The translations under genes and the position numbers were made by a program. From the NCBI GenBank assembly GCA_949752735.1, contig OX457038.1, positions 19,953,512 through 20,017,511 of the forward strand: a DNA stretch of 64,000 nucleotides. Direction: 5' to 3'. The DNA comes from Lumbricus terrestris (taxonomy: Eukaryota > Annelida > Clitellata > Crassiclitellata > Lumbricidae). This document shows positions 11,690 to 23,800 of this stretch, one piece after another. Position 1 is the first letter of the stretch, and each line of letters begins with the position of its first letter. The notes below the pieces were generated by a model, which saw only the letters and a list, made by a program, of their open reading frames with translations, was not told where the DNA came from and searched no databases.

Positions 11690-13500
11690 TACTCGACGAC
11701 GCTAAAATAATAAAGACGGATTAATCCATTTCCCGTCGAATGAACTGCAGAAACGGGTTTTTCTGATGTCCAGAGCAACGTTGGTCTATTCAACATCATG
11801 CTTTGGATGCTAATGCATTGCTTGAGGTTTAAAATGCTAATCTCAATGCGGTAACGACCCAGAACAAGTTGTACGCACGCACTTATCTGATATAGGTAAT
11901 CAAACAGTAAATATTGGTATTTTTCTTAAGCAGGAAAGTAAACAAGTCTTGCGATGCCCTGGTCGACCGCTCACTAAAGGTCAGACTGGAAAGGTTTCAG
12001 CTTCTACTATACTTTCCGCTATATGAAAGTTGTTAGTGTTTACAGCATTACAGTGCAGGGTATACCTCTATAGTTTCCTATAATGATAATCAAATCTACA
12101 AAAACAACCGTATACTCTAATAAATACATCGTCCATATGATTATCCTCTGTGCTAAAACAATGGGCGACTGCATGTGCTGCACGATGCGCGGAGACCTTT
12201 TTCAGTATAGCCTATAGCGGCGGCAACGTTGGGCGACTTCCTGTAACGTAAGTCGGTGACTGCTGCACGGCGCATATGTCTGGTTAGCCTTGACTCAGTT
12301 TTTCTATCAAGCGTTTATATATAGGCTACCGACAGGTATTCTTCAATAATCCTATTTTTCAGTAATTCTCTGCTGACACTTCAATCTAGTTTTTAGCCTT
12401 CATTCATGTGCCTCACACCGACAGTTTAAAAGCATCAATTCGGAACTGACTAAAACATCCAAGGTTTCTTTTGCATCGAAGTCGTGATAGTAAGTGACTA
12501 ATTAGACCAGCAATGCGAAGATTCCAAGGTTTTGCATATATACATATATACATATAATTATAGCTCCAGGCTTCAACGGAAGAATGGTTGGATCTTCAGG
12601 TTTTCCGCTGATTCGTAGGCTAAATTAATTCTTTACTTAAACGAGTAGGCGCAGTGGTTAACGTGATTATAACCTTTCACTCATTCCTAGGTTGTGATTC
12701 GATCGCCACCAAATCACAAATAGGTCTATATATATATGTTTATTGTTTCTGCTCCATTTAGTGCGTGTGGCTTACTCTTGCGAAATGAGCTACGAAATAC
12801 ATAGGCTTACAGTTGGTGGCCAGTGATAACTAGCCATCTCTCCCCCGTGTGATCCTCCCACGAAGATTCAAACACTGGCATTCACGCTTAGAAAATCAAA
12901 TCGCTAGCCATCCATGCTCAAGGTAACGCCTCTGGATTAACTCGAAGAGCGTCTTTTTCCATTCTATAAGTTAGAGCATCGAGACTAAATTTAATTTTAA
13001 ATTTAATTATAAGCTGCTACTAGCATCTGTGATCATTCGTTATCGTTAATGCGAAAAATAGTACAATAAACAATTTTCTTAAATAATTATCATCACTCAC
13101 CTGTGTGTCCACTTCTAAATGCGATATGTATAAATAAATTCTAAATATCTCATTATTGATAACTGCAGAATTTTGATACTGTAGGCAAACTCTAATAATA
13201 TAAATAATATATGCCCCGCCTCCCCCCTCCAGATGAGGTACTGTTGTGCTGCATTGTGGGTGGAACGCAGCAATTAGCGGCAGCTGCACAGGACCTGAAG
13301 ATAATTACTGCGTTCCACCACGATGTAGCACAATAGTAGATCGTCTTGTAAAAAAATTGTGTGTGTAAGATCTACAATTCTACATGTCACGTGTGCGTGC
13401 GTAATTTTACCTGTGAGTTTGCAATTGTATTTGGATATTTATATAGCTTCCGGAAAAGACTACTGCACTGCAGTGTATTAGTGTGATATAATTATATAAT
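11690..13500. other. no protein gene recognised
   Basis: Non-coding sequence with short AT repeats (12535-12560, 12725-12740) and scattered small frames without motifs. A tRNA-like segment at about 12648-12712 is listed separately. Confidence 0.45.
12648..12712 (+). repeat. tRNA-like SINE head candidate
   Basis: GGCGCAGTGGTTAACG resembles a polymerase III A box. GGTTGTGATTCGATCGCC about 45 bp later resembles a B box. The spacing fits a tRNA-derived SINE head, but the cloverleaf is not convincing and no tail was delimited. Confidence 0.35.
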
Positions 13501-13504
13501 ATAT

Positions 13505-13645
13505 GTAGAGAGAAAGACAGAGACAGAGGCAAAGACAGACAAAGACTGAGACAGAGAGAGACAGGGACAGAGACAGAGACAGAGAGAGACACATGGATAG
13601 AGACAAGGACAGAGACAGAGAGAGACAGGGACAGAAACAAAGAGA
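13505..13645. repeat. (GACAGA)n satellite-like tract
   Basis: GACAGA and GAGACA units with interruptions. Frames over it encode Leu/Ser/Val repeats only. Confidence 0.9.
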
Positions 13646-13649
13646 CAGA

Positions 13650-14345
13650 GACGGAGTCAATATATTGGACCCGGTACAGCAATACAGCTGTCAAGCCGAA
13701 TAGATATTATAGCGCTAGATATATCCTGAACTGCAAGGTCACAGAATATGGCTGATTTTGAAGAGGCATCTACTCATTGCCTTAATCCTCGTCGACAGTT
13801 GTACGATAAATTTTCACGAGTCGTTGATGGGTGACGTCAACATATGCAAAGTCGATATAATAATAATAATCTTCGGAAGGTTGATGACAATTAGTACAAA
13901 TTGCTGCTGAAAGGCGATTGCCAAAACTTGACGCAATAATCTGTTGACAAGCATCGTGTATACGAGGAACTGCATGTCACGCATAAGCACTGTTGTTAGA
14001 GACTTCACAATAGTCATAAACGTTGACCTCTGTCTTTCTTCCCTGACTACTTGACCCCAGGTCTCCTTAGCGACGGGGCGTCTCTAGCGAAGCATTGCTT
14101 TGAGGAAGTAATCACGCAATGCCCTTGGTGCTCGTTAATGCAAAACTCAAGCCTTAGAGAAAGCGTTTTATGAAGGCACGACGACGACGACGAAAGTCCG
14201 TCCGGTGGCTACTGTAACAGAGATCACATGCAGTAGCAATGATCAGAATGGGTCAGAATGGGTCAGAATGGGTCGTCCGACTGTTCCGCTCTGCGAGGAG
14301 TCTTAAAACCAGAACATGTTTTGAACTCAACCAACGTATATATTT
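13650..14345. other. no gene recognised
   Basis: Mixed sequence with a small ACG run near 14180 and a triple GGTCAGAAT direct repeat near 14245-14275. Nothing coding is visible. Confidence 0.45.
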
Positions 14346-14348
14346 TCA

Positions 14349-14936
14349 TATAATATATATATATTATATATATTATATATTTTCATATAATATATATATA
14401 TTATATATATACATTATATATATATATATATATATGGGTTCGTACAGTGCGTGGAAGACATGCACCGCGGGGGCTGTTACGCAAATGGCACACAAGAAAT
14501 TATGGAGATTGATTGGAGCAGGCAGAGCGTTGGGTGGGTGGGTGGGTGGGTAGGTGGGTGGGTGGATGGATGGATGGGAGAAGCAGACGCCGCCACCGAA
14601 AAACCCTATAAATCCAGAGCAAAGTAGCATTTGGTTAGCAATATATCTTGTAGATAAAACATGGAAGCTCTTTATGCCAGTGTTTTGTTGCAAAGTCGAA
14701 AACATTGCACATGTAGTCCAATGTTGTGAATACACACACGCATGCACGCTATACAGACACATAATACACACATACATGTAGGCACATATGCCCACATACA
14801 GACACATACACACATATATATTATACCTACATATACATGTATACATGCATGCATACATACACTATGTAGTATGTACGTACGTCGTACATGCATACATACA
14901 CACATACATACACACATACATACATACATTCAATTC
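14349..14936. repeat. microsatellite cluster: AT, GGTG/GGAT, ACAT
   Basis: (AT)n with a repeated TTTCATATAATATA block (14349-14435), GGTG/GGAT units (14531-14575) and CACA/ACAT tracts (14730-14930). The ACAT tract runs straight into the tail of the LINE at 14937. Confidence 0.9.
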
Positions 14937-15960
14937 AATTCAATTCAATTCATTTATTGTAACCAACCATCAACATACACAATAGACATAGTATAACATG
15001 CTTCACATTATCGGATGGTAACAAGGAAGGCCCTAAGGGATGAATATCCCGCTAACAGGGACACCTAATTACATATGCAATTTTAACAGATGGCTAGACG
15101 GTTGACATAATGAATTGAACAATAGGCTAAAAGAACAGCATGAGATGACAATTAATGTAGTAAACTTAACTAAAGAACGCAAAACAAACACAACAAATAA
15201 TAATAAAATAAAATCAGTGCCTACAAGGTTAAATATCTTTGCAGTCATTAACCAAGTAGTTGCGCAGTAATGTTTTTGCTCTTTGTAAACTGGAAGCTTG
15301 TTGAACATGACTAGGAAACGAGTTCCATATACCTGGTCCAGTATATTTAATATGGAATCTTCTTGAGTTTAAACGAGCGGATATGGCTCGATAATGAGAG
15401 GAGTTCCTGTTGGAATAGCAGTGAATTTCAGATCCTTTTTGGAAATACCCTGCAAAGTTAAGGGGAAGAAGATCATGGGTGAACCGATACATAAAGACTC
15501 CTATCTGGAAAGTCATTATTTGGTGAAACTTTAATAAATTAAATGATTGAAATAAAGGACTTGAGTGAATAAAAGGCTTAACTCCAGCTATGATACGTAT
15601 TGCACGTTTTTGGAGAAGTACTAATTTATTGACCCTGGATTTATATGTAGATGCCCAAACTAAATTACAGTATGAGAGATAAGGATATATTAATGAGTAG
15701 TACAATTTAACACGGATAGTGGGGGGGAGTATATGGGAAGTTCGACGAAGGATACCAACACTTTTTGCAACCTTGGCAGAGATATATTTAATATGATCAT
15801 TCCATGTGAGGTGTTGATCTATGTACACACCAAGAAATTTAGTGGAGCTAACCTGCGTTATGGAGGTATCATTGATAGACAGTTGCAATTCATTCTGGGG
15901 GCACATCTTTTTATTAGTTCGAAAGAGCATAAAGTTAGTTTTAATTGCATTGAATTGTTA
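14937..15960 (-). mobile_element. 5'-truncated CR1/L2-like LINE, copy 1
   Basis: The minus-strand 3' end is marked by a tandem GAATT tail (about 14930-14955 on plus). Its 5' truncation point near 15960 abuts an ACAT microsatellite, and ACAT repeats also flank the tail, so the element sits inside an ACAT array. The 3' 560 bp are almost identical to 28577-29148 (three differences seen), indicating recent activity. Confidence 0.8.
15229..15930 (-). pseudogene. LINE RT thumb and C-terminal domain, open frame
   Basis: The frame of 233 codons is uninterrupted and covers the end of the RT and the region after it: STKFLGVYIDQHLTWNDHI, then LYYSLIYPYLSYCNLVW, then LVLLQKRAIRIIAG and GPGIWNSFPSHVQQ. 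This order is characteristic of CR1/L2-group ORF2 C-termini. The catalytic palm (FADD box) is missing because of 5' truncation, so no enzyme can be made, although the remnant has no stops. It lies within the LINE copy at 14937-15960. Confidence 0.8.
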
Positions 15961-16195
15961 GTATACATACATACATACATACATACATACATACATACAT
16001 ACATACATACATACATACATACATACATACATACATACATACATACATACATACATACATACATACATACATACATACATACATACATACATACACACAC
16101 ACATACATACATACATACATACATACATACATACATACATACATACATACATACATACATACATACATACATACATACATACAAACATACAAACA

Positions 16196-16229
<34 letters not shown>

Positions 16230-16316
16230 CATACATACATACATATATACTTACATACATGCGTACATACATATTACATACATATATACATACATACGTA
16301 CATACATACGTATATG
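15961..16316. repeat. (ACAT)n microsatellite
   Basis: A long ACAT array with a few CACA, AAAC and ATAT variants. It is the right-hand part of the array that hosts the LINE at 14937-15960. The long Tyr/Cys/Met/Val frames over it are not genes. Confidence 0.95.
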
Positions 16317-16319
16317 CAA

Positions 16320-17815
16320 AAATACATCAATTTTGATTCAGTGTCCGCGCTGTAATCGGGAGCCCTTCTGAGTATCAATCTTGAATGTTTGCTATAACAG
16401 ATGATCATACATACTTAAATGAATGCATACGTACATACATACCAACTTCCTTTTTATAAATTTTATGGATTACTCTTCGGCATTAAGAAACGGAAAGGTA
16501 GACCACGTGGCTATATTGATTGAAGAAAGACTGAAATGAATGTGTGGTTGTGTAGCCTACTGCTCGACTAGATCTATGTTGATATGAAGCACTTAACTCT
16601 CTCTGTCTCTGTCTGTCTCTCTCTGTGTCGTTGCCTACTTGAAATCACGATCCAGTAATAAGAAATAAATTTCAAAAGTCGTCCTTATAATATCATGCAA
16701 TGGAATGCCTCTTAGCATAACATTGTACTGATTTTGGTGCTACAAGCAAAAGTACAATTTTTCGTGCGCAGAAAGAAATGCTGGAAAATGTGCCAGTTGA
16801 AAAACTGGGAAAATACTACCCAGTTTTTTTCAGTCTTTTTTCTCTTTTTCTCAAGGTGTATTATAGGAGCATTAACTCAAGATAAGGAGCACGCAATAAA
16901 AAGCTGAATTTTGATGAAAGGGTAGCAACTTGAGTAGAATAGGCTAACACACCAAAAGTTCCAAACGATCCATTTTGAGCTCTTGCCGAAAACCAAGATG
17001 ACGTCCAAAACGGCCGTCATTTTCCACGCACACGCACCTACACACATAGCTGTGCAAAAAAAATAGCTGGACACACCTTCACGCAAACACACACGCAAAC
17101 GCACACATGCATTTATTAGGCCTTTATAGATGCGTCATAGGAGTGCAGCCTCTGCTTTTCGTTGTGCCATTTATTTGCCGCATTAGGCTATATTTCAGGA
17201 ATATTGAGTATCGAGAAAACTGTGAATTGATTAGTTATTTTTCTATTATGGTGGAAGTTCCGCGTAGTGTACGCGAACACTATTCAAGTCTATCTCCTGA
17301 AAGTCATTGAATTACAAGTGTAAAGGACATTGTCATTGAACTCAGACATCTTACGCGAAGAGTAGGCTATATGCCTCGATGGTCATTTGAGAGGCGTTAG
17401 AGTACGCCTACTGTAGTCTATGTGTTCCGACACATTTTAGCATCTCAGTATTTCTAAGACTCAGACAAACATAGGGAAGATAATAATATTATGAATTGAA
17501 TACGGTTACATTTGAATACAATAAAAAAATAGTCACTATATTAATATTGCTATTCCACGATAGGAGGGACGCAGTCAGGAAAGAAATTCCAGGGGTTTTT
17601 CCATTTAGAGGATTTCCACTAAACAAGGTCGCAAACTATGGGTAGAAAAACAAACATGATAAACAATCTGGATATTATTGTTATTTCGGGGTTATTGAAC
17701 TCTCTTTATTGGCCGTGAGCTATAGATGGCAAACAACGAGATTAATTTGCTCTAACATAATGAATTACTGATTGTACGATGCATTAAGAATAATAGCCTA
17801 AACATAATAATGACA
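16320..17815. other. no gene recognised
   Basis: AT-rich non-coding DNA. It includes a short CTCTCTGTCTCTGT run (about 16600) and GCACACGCAAAC units (about 17030-17110). No ORF with motifs was seen. Confidence 0.45.
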
Positions 17816-17820
17816 GTAAC
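17816..17820. other. target-site duplication GTAAC, left
   Basis: GTAAC directly before the 5' LTR matches GTAAC at 25054-25058 directly after the 3' LTR, a 5-bp duplication typical of Ty3/gypsy integration. Confidence 0.9.
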
Positions 17821-18343
17821 TGTGAGCTAATTTTGTATAACGTATAGTGATCAGCTAATTGTTGAGCGTACGGATAGGCCAGCTCAAGGTCAGCTAATTG
17901 TTGAGTGTACAGACAGACAGGCCAGCTGACTGAGTGGCGGGAAAGTGCCGCGGCGCGTCGTCGCCGGAGAGAGAGAGAGACAGACAGACAGAGAGAAGGA
18001 CAGTGCGAAAGAAGAGAGAGTGTACGCTGAGAGTGAGAGAAGTTGTAGAAGGAGTGCTAGTCGTGTGTAGAAGACGTTAGAGTAGTAATATAATAAGATG
18101 GCGTTTCTGTCGTGCAATTGAGTTGTTTGTCGTCGTTGATGCATTGTTGTGTTGTTTGTGAATGTTGGAAATCGAAGAAGAAAATACAAGAAACTGATCT
18201 TTGTTGTAAAGGAACAAGTTTAAGAACTTTAGACACTTATAACCTAGCCATAGCTACCGCAGTACAGTGAATAGGTTAGGCCTAGGCTGCGCTGCAGAAC
18301 ACGAAATAGACTGGAAAATCGTGGGTGATTGTGGAAGATCACA
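17821..18343 (+). repeat. 5' LTR
   Basis: TGTGAG at 17821 to GATCACA at 18343. The U3-like part contains a near-duplicate of about 39 bp (CAGCTAATTGTTGAG at about 17852 and 17891). A GA-rich tract follows. Boundaries come from comparison with the 3' LTR and from the TSD. Confidence 0.93.
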
Positions 18344-18345
18344 TT

Positions 18346-18363
18346 TGGTGACACAGCGGCGGG
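18346..18363 (+). promoter_or_regulatory. primer-binding site candidate
   Basis: TGGTGACACAGCGGCGGG begins 2 bp after the 5' LTR. The leading TGG complements the CCA end of a tRNA. The rest resembles a tRNA-Leu-type site only loosely, so the primer tRNA is not identified. Confidence 0.65.
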
Positions 18364-18753
18364 ATATCGTATCCAAGTTACGGACGGTGGGATTGTCAAT
18401 CCAAGTTTACGGTCGGAGGAATATTTATGAACGGTGGATTTTTAGTCCAAGCTTACGGTGGATTTCGAAGCAAAGCTACGGACAGTGGATTTCAAATCAT
18501 TACGAGAAGCCGACCACACGGGAGAAGGAGAATGAGCATCTGATCAACCGGAGAAGCATTCCGAGCATCCGAACAACTGGTGAGAAGATACAACGGGCAT
18601 ACGAACGACATTACGACAACGCAACGCCAGAGAGAGGTATACAAAACTCGCTCCTTAAATAAACAAGCAATAAGAATTAAAGTCAACCAATCACAGCAAT
18701 CGTAGCCACTCCCTCGATTTCTTCACGGAAATCATTTGAAGTAAAGAAGTAAG
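18364..18753 (+). other. retrotransposon leader
   Basis: About 390 bp between primer site and gag start. It contains imperfect repeats of TTACGGTGGATTT (18370-18500), possibly RNA structure or packaging signals. An overlapping 131-codon frame starting in the LTR (18267-18662) has no motif and is probably not translated. Confidence 0.5.
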
Positions 18754-20784
18754 ATGGAGAAACTTACAGAACAAAAACAAGCTAGTATAAAAAAGATGTC
18801 TTCTGATCGAATAATAAAATTATTAATCGAAGCTGGTCTAGACGTGGAAGAAGTCGAAGAGATGTCAAGGGAAAATTTGATGCGAGCTTTAGCAGAGGTT
18901 TGGCTTAAAGAAGAAGCGATAGCACCACCCACAGCGCAGTTATTTACTGGGGCTGAGGAGAAACCACAGGCTATGTCTATGGAGGCGTTGATGCAATTTA
19001 TGATGATGAGAGAGGAGCAACGGAGACAAGAAGAGAAAGAACGGAAACAAGAAGAGAAAGAGAAAGAGGAGAAACGGAGACAGGAGGAGAAAGAGAAAGA
19101 GGAGAAACGGAGACAGGAGGAGAAAGAGAAAGAGGAGAAACGGAGACAGGAGGAGAAAGAGAAAGAGGAGAAACGGAGACAGGAGGAGAAAGAGAAAGAG
19201 GAGCAGCGGATACAAGAAGAGAAAGAACGGAGACAAGAAGAGAACGAAAGAGCGGCAAAAGCAGAAAAGATGAGACAAGAAGGGATTGAACGAGCAGAAA
19301 AGATTCGACTAGAGGAAAAAGTAAGAGCAGAACAAGCAGAAAAGATGAGACAAGAAGAGATAGAGATGCAGAAGCAGCAGTTCCAGCTTCAGTTAGAACA
19401 ACTGAAAAAAGATCGTGACGAAGCAGAACGAAGAAGGATGGAACTAAGGATAGAATACGAGAGAGCAAGAAAAAGTGATGAAGAAATACGAAAACAACAG
19501 ATTGAAGAGCAAAAGGCTCGCGAGGAAGTCAAAGAAGCCATGCGTGTGGCAGAATTACAAAGAGCCGAAGAGATTCGACAGGAAGAATTGAATATGGAGA
19601 AAGAAAATTTGGAAAAAGCGGAACGAGAAAGGGAAGAACAAGTACAATTAGAACAAAAGAAACTCGCTCTTAAGGAAGCTCAGCTCCGAGAAATGGCTAT
19701 TGAAAAGGAGGAACGCAGAAAGCAGTTAGAATTGTTGCAGCAGAAGATAGAACAAGAAGAACTGCGTAGGGAAGAAGATCAAAATAGACTGAGGGAACGA
19801 AATGAAGACGAAAGAAGAAGCCGAGAGGAGTTAGAACGAAACAGGATCCGGGAAAGTGAGACAATGGTGTCTAAGATTAAGAAGATAGGTGATGCAATGA
19901 AACACGTGTTACCTAAGATGCCATATGATATGATGGAGGTGCCATTATATTTTGAGACAGTTGAGAATGCATTCAACAGTTTTACGGTGGAAAAGCAGTT
20001 TTGGGTCAAATTGCTGTTGCCACTAATGACACCAAGAGCGAGAACGGTGTTAAACCGATTGTCTTTTGATGATCTAGACAATTACGACATAGTGAAAGAA
20101 CATTTACTGAAAGAATTCAAATTGACAGCGAGAGAATATCGATCACGATTTGTAGATGCGAAGAAAACGGCAGAAGAGACATACACTATGTTTACAGCAA
20201 GATTGAAGAATCTGTTGAACTATTATGTCAGAAGTAGGCGAGTGGGCAAAGACTATGAGAAGTTATTTGATCTGTTGGTGGCAGATAAGTTGAAAGAATG
20301 TCTACCACCGGGTCCACTACAGTTTGTACTAGCAAAGGAGGGTACTGAATGCTTGGAAGCTAGTAATGTTGCAGATCTCGCAGACATACATGTGAACAAT
20401 CGAATTGGTCTAATGTTTCAAGACAAACCGAAATATGAAGCATGGGGTAATAGTTCGAAGCAAACCAGGTGGAATAGTAGTAACAAAGAAACGGGAAGCC
20501 AAGCCAGAAGTAATGAAGTAAGGAAAGATAGTGCTCCTGGAAGACAGTTTGGTCAAGATAGAAGAGAAGCAACGGGTGACAGACAAATATATAGTCGAAT
20601 TCCAGTGATGGGACGCCAAAGAGAAAGCAATGCAGCATATACTCCGTACAATTACAGACGGGAGAGCACTGAACAGAGAGGTATTGTGAGGAAACGTTGC
20701 CATAATTGTCAGTCAGACCGACATTTGATAAAGGATTGTCAAGCACCACCAAGAATGACAAATCTGAGAAATAGATTTACTTGA
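18754..20784 (+). CDS. gag: Gag with coiled coil, SCAN-like capsid, zinc knuckle
   Basis: The 676-residue structural protein is expected to form the cytoplasmic particle that packages element RNA. Residues about 85-370 are almost entirely Glu, Lys, Arg and Gln and should be a long coiled coil. They include four to five tandem 11-residue units (EEKRRQEEKEK) encoded by 33-bp repeats at about 19070-19200. Residues about 372-550 form the capsid region. The stretch EHLLKEFKLTAREYRSRF (from about 449) to ADIHVNNR resembles the SCAN fold, which published work derives from Gmr1-like Gag. A CCHC knuckle lies at C649, C652, H657, C662. The start ATG at 18754 is the first in the frame; the ORF ends in TGA at 20782-20784. 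Pol continues in the same frame. Confidence 0.9.
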   Translation: MEKLTEQKQASIKKMSSDRIIKLLIEAGLDVEEVEEMSRENLMRALAEVWLKEEAIAPPTAQLFTGAEEKPQAMSMEALMQFMMMREEQRRQEEKERKQEEKEKEEKRRQEEKEKEEKRRQEEKEKEEKRRQEEKEKEEKRRQEEKEKEEQRIQEEKERRQEENERAAKAEKMRQEGIERAEKIRLEEKVRAEQAEKMRQEEIEMQKQQFQLQLEQLKKDRDEAERRRMELRIEYERARKSDEEIRKQQIEEQKAREEVKEAMRVAELQRAEEIRQEELNMEKENLEKAEREREEQVQLEQKKLALKEAQLREMAIEKEERRKQLELLQQKIEQEELRREEDQNRLRERNEDERRSREELERNRIRESETMVSKIKKIGDAMKHVLPKMPYDMMEVPLYFETVENAFNSFTVEKQFWVKLLLPLMTPRARTVLNRLSFDDLDNYDIVKEHLLKEFKLTAREYRSRFVDAKKTAEETYTMFTARLKNLLNYYVRSRRVGKDYEKLFDLLVADKLKECLPPGPLQFVLAKEGTECLEASNVADLADIHVNNRIGLMFQDKPKYEAWGNSSKQTRWNSSNKETGSQARSNEVRKDSAPGRQFGQDRREATGDRQIYSRIPVMGRQRESNAAYTPYNYRRESTEQRGIVRKRCHNCQSDRHLIKDCQAPPRMTNLRNRFT

Positions 20785-20820
20785 AGTGCAGAAAATCTCA
20801 GAGTAAATCAGATCCAAGTA
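20785..20820 (+). other. in-frame gag-pol junction
   Basis: After the gag TGA (20782-20784) the same frame stays open for 12 codons to the first pol ATG at 20821, since 20821 minus 18754 is divisible by 3. Pol could therefore be made by UGA readthrough, by reinitiation at 20821 or from a spliced RNA. A stop created by mutation in an originally single ORF is also possible. Confidence 0.75.
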
Positions 20821-23800
20821 ATGAATGCACCTAATCAGCTGGAAGGACAAGACAACCGCGAAACGGAAGTGAAGTCAGTAATGAAGTGTACGCCTCAGTT
20901 TACTATACAGAGAGAAGTAGTAAAATCTGCTCCCATTACGGATACTTGTCGAGAAACAGAAAGTAAAGATCAGTGTCAACGTACGAAGAAGTCCTTACTA
21001 CGGCATGTAGATGTAGAGATACGTGGAAATGATGACAGTTGTCATCCCGTGCAAGTCAAAGCGCTGATTGACTCTGGTACTGAGATTCCAGTAATCAATG
21101 AGGAATTATTGAAAGGAGCGACAGTAGAAGAAATTGGCAGAGTACATTTGCAATGTGTGGCTGGGGAACCCATTCCAGCTAAGTTGGTGAAAATAGAAGT
21201 GCGGATGTGTTGTCATAACGAAGGAGGAGATTTGAAAGACAAGGAAATAAATATTGCGCCATATTTAACCTTGGTATGTGCCAGCATTCCGGCAGTCTTG
21301 TGCAAAGATAACAAAGAAAAGTTCTTGCTACATCCAGAGATAATTGCAGAACTGAAAGAGGTTCCACCAGTGAGTGTATTGCAAGGAGAATTGCAAGCGA
21401 ATGTGACTACGAGAGCACAGAGTCGGAGAAGAGAAGTGGAAGAAGGAGAAGACGAAAAGTCAAATGAAAGTTTGCTAGATGAGGACACAGAAAGCGATGA
21501 TGAACAAAGCGTTCAAGAAGAAGAAGAAGAAGGAGTAACATTCGGGAGCAATGAAATTGAAGAAGAGATGGTTGCATGTGAACGTGATGATTATGATGAT
21601 TCTGGAAGTGATAGTGAAATGGACACGAGTATGAGAGATTTGTTTGCCGAGAATACGAGTGATGAAAGACAATTGGCAGACGCAAAGAAATTTGAAGAGC
21701 AGCAGAGAAATGACGAGTCACTGAAGTCGTGGTGGAAGATAGCTGAAGACAAAGGATCTGAGTTTAGTGTGGTGAATGGGTTGATGTATAAGAAACATCA
21801 AATGTTGGACCAGTTGGTGTATCAGTTGGTGTTGCCGAAGGAAAGAAGAATTCAGGTGATGGAATTGGCGCACGAGTCAGTATTTGGCGGACACTTGGGA
21901 GAAGAGAAGACAAGAGAACGTATCAAATTGTCCTTTGTGTGGCCAAGGATGCGTAGAGATGTGGTGAAATTCTGCAAGTCTTGTGAGAAGTGTCAGTTGA
22001 AAGCACGAAGTTTGGTGATGGATCGAGTACCGATTACGCCAATACCAAGGGAGGATGTGCCGTTCAGAAGAATGACAATGGACGTCGTAGGACCAATCGA
22101 ACCGACGTCAGCAGCAGGGCATAAGTATTGCTTGTGCATCGTAGACTCATGTACAAGATGGCCGACAATCTTTTTGATGAAGTCATTGACTGCTAAGGCT
22201 GTATGCGAAGCTCTGATGAAGTTGTTCATGGATGTGGGAGTTCCGTCAGTGATAACGAGTGATAGAGGAACGAATTTTACAGCCAGTCTAACGAGAGAAT
22301 TTCTGAAATTGATGGGGTGTTGTCCTCGATTCGATTCGCCAGGACATCCAGAAGCGGCCGGATTAGTGGAGAGATGGAATCAAACGTTCAAGAAGATGGT
22401 TCATCATGTCATTGTGGAAAATCCGAGACAGTGGCATAAAATTATTCCATTTACAGTCTGGGCATTGAGAGAAGTGCCTAATGCAACTACAGGAGTGGCA
22501 CCGTATCTGCTGGTCTATGGAAAGCTGCCGAGAGGGCCACTAACCATTCTTAAAGAAAGCTGGACCAAAGAGATTAATTTACCACCGAACATTGGAGTTC
22601 AACCGGCAAAATACTTGAAGAATTTAAGAGCAGACATGGAAAAGGCCTTGACATTCGCCGAGAGCTGTGCTGAAGAAAAGCAAAAACAATACGCCAGCCA
22701 ATATAACAAAAGAGCAAAAGATAAAGAATTCGAACCAGGAGAAAACGTCATCGTGCTGTATCCAACGTCAACCAATAAATTGATCTCACGATGGCATGGT
22801 CCATGCACTGTCTTGCAAAGAAGATCCAAATATTCGTATCTCGTGGACATGAATGAAAACGGTCGACGGATTATTCATGCCAACAAGATGAGGAAGTTCA
22901 TTACGAGAACATTGTCTTGTGGTCTGATCGTGGAAGAGGATGACGAATTTGGATCAGTGGTAGAAATACCGCTGAAGGAAGACTATTCAGAGACAAAACA
23001 GAAATCACTCCAATTGGATTATGAACAAATTGGACATCTTACGAGCGAACAGCAGAAACAATTACTTGACGTACTGAATCGTTATGCAGACAGATTTTCG
23101 GACAAACCGGGACTTTGTACATTAGTAGAACATGAAGTGGTGTTGAAACCAGACTTTCGAGAAAAGGAATTCATAGCATATCGAATACCACTAATATACC
23201 GGGCAGAAGTGGAAAGACAAATACAAGAGATGCTGAAAGAAAACATCATTCAACCATCGTCAAGCAGAATGGCAAGTCCACTTGTCATTGTCAAAAAGAA
23301 GGATGGATCCTTGAGATTGGCTTGTGACTACAGATACATTAACTCTTTTACTGAGAACTGCAGATATCCTATGCCAATCGTCAATGATGTCTTGAGCAAA
23401 GTCGGAAAATCCAAGTTTATTTCCGTTATGGACTGTCGCAGTGCCTATTGGACTTGTCCTGTGAAAAAGAGTGATCAATGGAAGACTGCGTTTGTTACAC
23501 ATAATGGACTGTACGAATTTACGCGTGTTCCTTTTGGAATGATTAACTCTGGACGGACTTTTGTAAAAGCGATAAATATGATTTTGCAACCGATACATGA
23601 TTTCACTGAACCTTATGTTGATGACATTGCAGTGCATTGTAATGATTGGGACATTCATTTAAGACATTTGGAATTATTTTTGAAACAAATTAGACTGCAT
23701 AATGTAACGTTGAACTTGAAGAAATGTGTGTTTGGTAAGAGTGAGGTGAAGTTCATCGGTCACTTTATAGGATCAGGGAAGAAGATGATGAATCCAGATC

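Noticed and set aside
15858..16316. Frames of more than 100 codons over the ACAT array
   Set aside because: Microsatellite artefacts on both strands.
18267..18662. 131-codon ORF at the start of the LTR element
   Set aside because: Begins inside the LTR, has no motif, and overlaps the primer-binding site and leader.
18940..19468. Leu/Ser-rich minus-strand ORFs opposite gag
   Set aside because: Antisense shadows of the Glu/Lys-rich coiled-coil coding sequence.
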